Notes under the pieces: model-generated
Told to the model about the DNA's origin: nothing
The model's input: only the letters and a program-made list of their open reading frames with translations
Databases searched by the model: none
Program-made: the position numbers and the translations under genes
Origin: Lentinula raphanica
Taxonomy: Eukaryota; Basidiomycota; Agaricomycetes; Agaricales; Omphalotaceae
DNA: 64,000 nt
Assembly (NCBI GenBank): GCA_027919835.1
Contig: JANVFP010000027.1
Coordinates: 434,001 to 498,000, forward strand
Direction of reading: 5' to 3'
Shown here: in pieces, positions 58,824-64,000 of the stretch
Numbering within the stretch: position 1 is the first letter of the stretch
Layout of the letters: each line of letters starts with the position of its first letter

Positions 58824-58917
58824 TTCAATCCGAATTGATAATTGCACAAATACGATACACACGTTATAGAGCACTATAGTATACATACACATTGAATATT
58901 ACATGATAATCATTGTC

Positions 58918-60675
58918 CTATTCGTTTCGATGCTGTGAGTCATAATCTTCGAGGAATTCGAGCAGTTTTTTCCGACCCTCTGGCATGTTACCACTTGCAC
59001 GGTCAATGGGAACCACCTTGGTCAACCGTGTGATTACCTCCATCGAAGAATCAGGCCCGTCTTCTCCAAATCTACGTATCAGCGATGCTGCTCGAAGAAT
59101 TGTGTTAAAACTGGTCTCGTGGATTGCGAGGGATTCGAAAAGCATCTTCTTTGTAATTTTTACCTGTCAATGGGCTGAGTGCAAGATGCAAAAACAATAA
59201 CAATCTGTACACATACTTTCGAAGACACATCAGGAATCTGGACTAATTTATTCAGATACTCATCGGCAAGCTCTGCAACAAACAGCCACAGCTTGACGAT
59301 GTCAGGATTCTGAGCTCGGTCAGATCCACGAAGGCGATTGAATAACGCATAGCTTTCTCTAGCTACAACTTGTTCAGTAAGCCATTTGAGGGCTTTTGAC
59401 TTGTCATCGACACTTGCTCTTGAAGATCCTGTTGCCTTTCTAAGATTGGTCTGCACGCGTGCTATGTGAATTGGAACTTGTTCATTTGATGCTACCATTG
59501 ATGTAGAAGCTTCAGGAGCATCAGGAGAGGCTGCGATAGGTGAGTTTGAGAGAAATCAGTGCTATATTTGTATACACTTACATTCAATGATTGAGCCTTC
59601 TTCGCGTTCTTCACGTTTTCGCTTTAGCCTACTGACAATATCATTGACTTCATGAGCAGAGAGTGCCTGTATGATCTTGAGTTATTGATATGAAGATTTG
59701 AATGGTTGAAAATACACACATATTCAACAGTAACACGGACGATGTTGTCTACTGCAGTTAGATATTCAACCATAAGTGGGGTCTCGAGCAAAGTGAGGTG
59801 GTCAGTTCGTGCAACAAGGAATGGTTGAAGCGCGCTTGGTATACGGTGATGAGGAGTCGAAAGCTTGATGAGACCTGTGTGAATAGACAAGTGAAAAACT
59901 AACAATGAGAGTAGAGTGGATGCACTGCGTACCTCGAATAATACTCTTAAGCTCAAGCACCCGAACGATCTCTGATGCTTTGACCTTGAAAGTCCGCGGT
60001 GCGATACAGCCTTCATGAGAGATGAACTTGTTGTGAACGAGGGTATCGACTGCTATTTCCGCAGCAGGATTCTCTCGTTTATCGATGACATGGATGGTTA
60101 TTAAGATTTCCTGTGCATGTCTGTCAATGAACTTGAGCAGGTAAACAGAATGCTGTTTACATACCCCTAGATCATTGCTTATACCTTCATGGTTCGTGCC
60201 ACTGGTAGTTGGGAATGGATTCGAAGAAGCCTCGGGAACCGCTGGTGATGATGGCGGGTGAATTTGCATCATGTTTGATGCATTTGTGGCATTCGTTTGA
60301 CTTGTCGCGCTTTTACGACCTCCCCGTCGTCTCTGTTTAGAGTGAGATTTTAATTCATACAAAGAGTCAGCCCATGGACCAGAGTGTGCTCACCTTCGAA
60401 GCAGTTGTATTGGCTGGCAGCGGTGCATTTGTACGATAACCACCATTTCTATCTGAGAGTGCTCGTTCCATCGTCGCAACAGTTGTCTTGGTGTTCAGTG
60501 GGCCGGCATTGGCAGGCCAGAGATGTCGGTGTGAATTCGCAAGTTCAAAAAGTGACTTTCGGTCCATGGATCTGATTGGATGGGCCAAGGATAGTTAGAA
60601 AGTATGGCCTATACAGGAAGAGCATAATTGAACGAACCTCAATTCACTGAGTTGATAAGGCCTTCCCTGGTCCAT
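58918..60675 (-). CDS. Accessory protein of the Crypton-like element, copy 3
   Basis: Same seven-exon, 399-residue gene as in copy 2, shifted by 6577 bases, beginning at the ATG at 60675. No coding difference was noticed. Confidence 0.7.
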
Positions 60676-60780
60676 GTTGCGAAGAACTGTTGTTGTTGGT
60701 GGCTGAGCTGAGAGTGGAATAGGAGCCCGGGGGCGCACCTTTTATCACTTCATTGTTTGATGACTAACCTGAAAACAAGG

Positions 60781-61004
60781 ACTCGATTGGGACTTACGGA
60801 GGGATATGAGCCTCGATTGAAGACATACACAAGCTATGTCCCCGATTGAAGGTCTGAAATATAAGTAAGTCCCAATCGAGAGCATAAATTGAGTTATACC
60901 TTCGTTTGGGGATTAACTAGACTGAAAACCCTCAATCGCGGGTCTTCGACTTGTTTGCACTTCGATCGAGGGATTCATAATCCTGAACAGTCCCAATTGT
61001 GGGT
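60781..61004. repeat. Phased array of eight quasi-palindromes, copy 3
   Basis: Same array; cores run from 60784 to 60994. The first site has changed from CGATCGGG to CGATTGGG (60788), a form already seen at other sites of the array, so the change stays within the consensus. Confidence 0.75.
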
Positions 61005-61584
61005 TTTGAGGACCAGCCAGACTCGAACGGACTAAATTTTCAAAAGAAGACATTGAATGAGCATTCTATACACTCAAACGATGCCTTTACATACCCCAGT
61101 CCAATGAGGCATTTTCATCAAAAGCCCTCAAACCAGTTTTTTGTGGGCATAGTGACAGATCGTGAGCCCAGATCTGCCCGGAATATGTTCTAGCATTGGT
61201 GTCGATACCTTTGATGAGATGTTTGCAATGCCTTGACTATCGACGACTGATAACGAGCAGCCAGCAGATTTGAGAGGGACTCAAATGAGGAGAGTGAGGT
61301 TGAGGAGAGACCGGATATCCCACACAGCCGCCAAACGGGAGATGTTGCGACCTTGAATTCCTTCATTTCACGCGAACGAGGGATGTCAAAAACGATCGAT
61401 TAACGAGAGTGGGGTACATGGGCTACGTCGAGTACGAAAAGAAACCCGAAGTGTTACCAGCGTCTATCCGATCGGCGTCAGGATGACGAATCCCTTGCCA
61501 AGCTCTCACCACGTGATGGCTACCAGCGGCTGCCAGTAACGGCGACGAGTTCCGATACATACGATGATCGATAGCGTGACATAC

Positions 61585-61729
61585 CCTTTCTCAGATGACG
61601 CTCGAAAGTCCCGATTGGCCCGAATATTTACTGCCCGAGACATAACCTGCATCTCATTCAGTAATCCTTTGAAGAATCCATTTGTTCCATCCCAAACGGC
61701 ATTGATCTTCTCTTGTGCTTGTATCTCGT
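61585..61729 (-). pseudogene. Host membrane-protein gene, exon right of the array
   Basis: On the minus strand an exon starts at 61729 after an intron with GTGAGA donor (61800), GGCTAATTC branch-like site and CTTCCCAG acceptor. Its only open frame reads KINAVWDGTNGFFKGLLNEM and continues to a GTATGT donor at 61584-61579. The intron then reaches the array core. Joined to the acceptor left of the array this would be a 56-base intron at the empty site; the exon phases do not match with the GTATGT donor but do with GTCACG four bases later, so the splice is unresolved. Upstream coding up to about 62094 is uncertain. Confidence 0.45.
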
Positions 61730-62109
61730 CTGGGAAGAAGATTCTGGATGGCGTGAATTAGCCATGAATGATGATAACGAGAAGGAACACCTGTTCTCAC
61801 CTGCCATCGCTCGAACCCACATCCAGCGGGCTGACTTTTTCGGGCATCGTCATGAGAATGATTCAAATGCTGCCCTCCCTTGCTGGTTACTGTTATAGAG
61901 ATGAACTCGTCCTCCTTCGACCATGCCGATGATAGACTTTCCCTAGAACTTGCCACAGAAGTGATGGAACGCCATGTACACGCTTCCGTCTCGCCGCAAG
62001 CAGAATCGACACGTGGTAAGACGAGAGCTGGGAGAAAGCTAATTTGCAAGTCGCCTGCGTCGGGATTTAGAAATTCGGCCGTTGTGCGGATCATGTATAC
62101 GGTCTGCGG

Positions 62110-63610
62110 TACTTGCTAGTGCTTGATGGAGAGCTCAGAGACTCCAAGAGTCAAATTTCAAAGGTCATAGGTGTAAGCCAGCGAGGGATTAGAGATATGT
62201 CTAAGATATGTCTTGTCATTTTGAAGGATGTCGTGACAGTCGTGGGCAATGAAAAAGTTCATACAGCGTGCGAATATTGTTCATTCCCAGTTCAGCTCTA
62301 CCATCTACTGGATTTTCCTTCGAGTGATCTCAGGCTTTCGACGCGGTCCTTCAAGACTATCTGGGATATATGTAACCCCCAAAGCTCAGAAATCGTCAAA
62401 GAGGCAATCCTCAGTCCAAGTCTGAGGCCTCGCTCGAAACCTCTATGTAGCAGGCTGGGCAAATTTGATCCCAGTATAATCAGGTATAATCCGAGATACC
62501 TTGAGTCCGACCTTTTCTCTATCCAAGATTTAACAGAATAGAACCAGGCCACTACATGACTGCAAGTGTACGCTCTACTAGTCCATTATCCGTCCGACGT
62601 TACTACTACGGTAGATCGAATCACCTCTTGGTGGACAGGAGACGCTTGCTAGTGCTAGCGCTCCAGATTCCCGTGCTCAGATTCATCGCATCGCGCATTG
62701 CGAGATGCCAGACGGCTGCGATCTGCTGATACCGAATGCTAGTGCATATCAGCCGTTGAAGCTTGAAGCTCTAGGGTCCACATATATGTACTAGTAACGG
62801 TTACTTGAATATCTTGTGGTTCAAACTTCAGACTGGTATCGAGCTGGAACCTCACCGGGATCCAACGGGATCCCGCTAGAAGACCTATTCAGGCAAATCG
62901 GAGAGATGACCGGCAGTCGAGTATGCCGATGGTCTCAACGACTCTATGTCAAGATTCATCGACATCGATGATTCAAGATTGAGCAGAGGGCTCACTGCTA
63001 CCGGTACGTAATCTGGACCCAGTCTAAGAAACTGACCTTCCAGTCCGTCCTTGCTTTGAGTACAAATCTCGAAGACTTTGAACGACCACGAATTTGAAGA
63101 GCTGTAGAGGACCTCCGAGAAGTCAAGACCCACTGTTTCCATTTACCGCTCCCTGATGTTTTCTCTGATTCCTGCAAACATGTTTATGACTATATGTGAT
63201 ACTGCGTGAGTGTCTCATATATGATTCCTGTTCCTGGTATATTTTTGGTGTGTATAATGTGCTGCTAATTCTGGTGTAGATGTTCGTCTTTCATCCTTCG
63301 TAACCTCTTCCAGTCAGATGGATAGAATGTGCTTCACGGCTTTCCAAGGAACAAAGGATAATCAAGTCGGTCGAAAGAAAATAGACTCTCGCTCAATCGC
63401 TAAGTATTACCCGCTACTCCACAGATTTATATTAGTTTTTTTTTCTTGCAGCGAGTCCGACATACGTTGAAGCCGAGAAAATCATAACCTCACCCAATAA
63501 GCCCTGCACCCAAGGCAACACACAAGCAAAGACAAGCCACCGTCTCGGGAATTTCGCGTCTATTTTCGAATCTCGATTGTGATGCGTGATGTAGTACGTG
63601 ATCGCTCGCT
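62110..63610. other. Region without a supported gene
   Basis: Open stretches at 62113-62541 (plus) and 62885-63142 (minus) have no recognisable motif or splice support. The right end is the promoter region of the next gene. Confidence 0.35.
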
Positions 63611-63616
63611 CGCTCG

Positions 63617-63624
63617 TATATAAG
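63617..63624 (+). promoter_or_regulatory. TATA box of the right-edge gene
   Basis: TATATAAG, 84 bases before the ATG at 63701, followed by a pyrimidine-rich CCCATCCCTCCCTCCC stretch just before the start codon. Confidence 0.6.
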
Positions 63625-63700
63625 GTGAGCACTTTTCTTCCAAAAGGACTTGAGCAAAAGGCTGTAGTAACTTTCCCCATCCCTCCCTCCCAAAACCAGG

Positions 63701-64000
63701 ATGCACTTCTCATTGCTCATCTCCGGGTTCAGTGCTCTCTTCTTCTCCGGAAGTGCGTACGCCTCCGTCGCGTACTGCAGCAACCAGGATTATGAAACTG
63801 GTGCACTGGGAGAGTCGCCGTACCAGACCTACAATGCGGCCCCGTATCTTCCTGTGCAGTTGAACTACGCCCTGCCGCCAGACGACTGTCCCTCCAATAG
63901 TCAAGTAGATGGTTACTTCTTCTTTGCACCCGAAGGTCAGCTTTCGTTTAGTTTACATTACTCCCGCACCAGTTAAATACTTACTATCCCGTTTTTGTGT
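63701..64000 (+). CDS. Secreted protein, N-terminal fragment (possible arylsulfotransferase family)
   Basis: The start codon follows a TATA box and CT-rich leader. Residues 1-21 are a signal peptide (MHFSLLISGFSALFFSGSAYA). The mature part (YETGALGESPYQTY, then DGYFFFAPEG) resembles the N-terminus of fungal ASST-type arylsulfotransferase proteins, which start with a Pro-rich segment and a DGYxxxxPxG block; this match is from memory and weak. Exon 1 probably ends at 63935 before GTCAGC, and the gene leaves the window. Confidence 0.5.

Larger units (their letters stand above)
54978..61561. mobile_element. Crypton-like tyrosine-recombinase element, copy 3, with right core
   Basis: Last copy; it begins at core 54978-54984 and ends at the right outer core 61555-61561, after which host sequence CGATGATCG starts. 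Only the 7 bases ATACATA are shared by the left flank junction, both internal junctions and the right junction, defining the crossover core. By eye its only private difference is C to T at 60788, inside the first palindrome. Confidence 0.92.

Noticed and set aside
41825..61561. Starship-type giant element
   Set aside because: Starships are known from Ascomycota, carry DUF3435 captains and large cargo at one end; here the recombinase has Ndc10/GCR1_C-like features and the unit is 6.6 kb.
62113..62541. A 142-codon open frame as a gene
   Set aside because: No recognisable domain, promoter, intron pattern or composition supports coding.

Overview
The window is nuclear DNA of a filamentous basidiomycete, probably an Agaricomycete. 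Spliced genes have many short GT-AG introns (about 44-75 bases) with CTAAT/CTGAC branch-point-like motifs, and the content is typical of that group: chromodomain Ty3/gypsy retrotransposon, hAT transposon, DUF6589 protein, CFEM protein, GATA factor and Ndc10/GCR1-type tyrosine recombinase. Most of the window is mobile DNA; ordinary genes lie at about 27.5-39 kb and at the right edge.

Region 1 (1-16.4 kb) is a nest. A minus-strand Ty3/gypsy chromovirus has gag (start 15489) and pol joined by a -1 frameshift at GGGAAAC. Its pol is split by a complete 4820-bp hAT element (3299-8118, 8-bp duplication TGAATAAT, intact 954-residue transposase). Its gag is split by a 607-bp hAT-like MITE (14021-14627, duplication GATTACGA). 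Both retroelement frames are restored if the insertions are removed, so the insertions look recent. A spliced coiled-coil gene (224-2184) converges on the end of pol.

Region 2 (18442-26461) is an 8020-bp DNA transposon with 9-bp duplication CATTAATCC and about 200-bp terminal inverted repeats that are themselves palindromic. It carries a RecQ-like helicase (interrupted by about 1.9 kb of foreign DNA) convergent with a DUF6589 protein. Beside it is a 596-bp MITE filled with degenerate TTAGGG-like repeats.

Region 3 (27-39 kb) has three tandem paralogous small secreted proteins sharing a 20-bp upstream motif (a fourth survives as a relic at 17.4 kb), a CFEM/GPI protein, a small Pro-rich protein and a double-finger GATA factor.

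Region 4 (41825-61561) is the most unusual part: three head-to-tail, almost identical 6577-bp Crypton-like elements. Each encodes an 897-residue tyrosine recombinase (Ndc10-like catalytic fold plus GCR1_C-like DNA-binding domain) and a convergent 399-residue protein I do not recognise. Upstream of the second gene lies an array of eight quasi-palindromes spaced almost exactly 30 bp apart. Each unit boundary is the 7-bp core ATACATA. Copy 1 has a one-base deletion that breaks its recombinase. The array sits in an apparent intron of a host membrane-protein gene. The right edge holds the start of a secreted protein gene.
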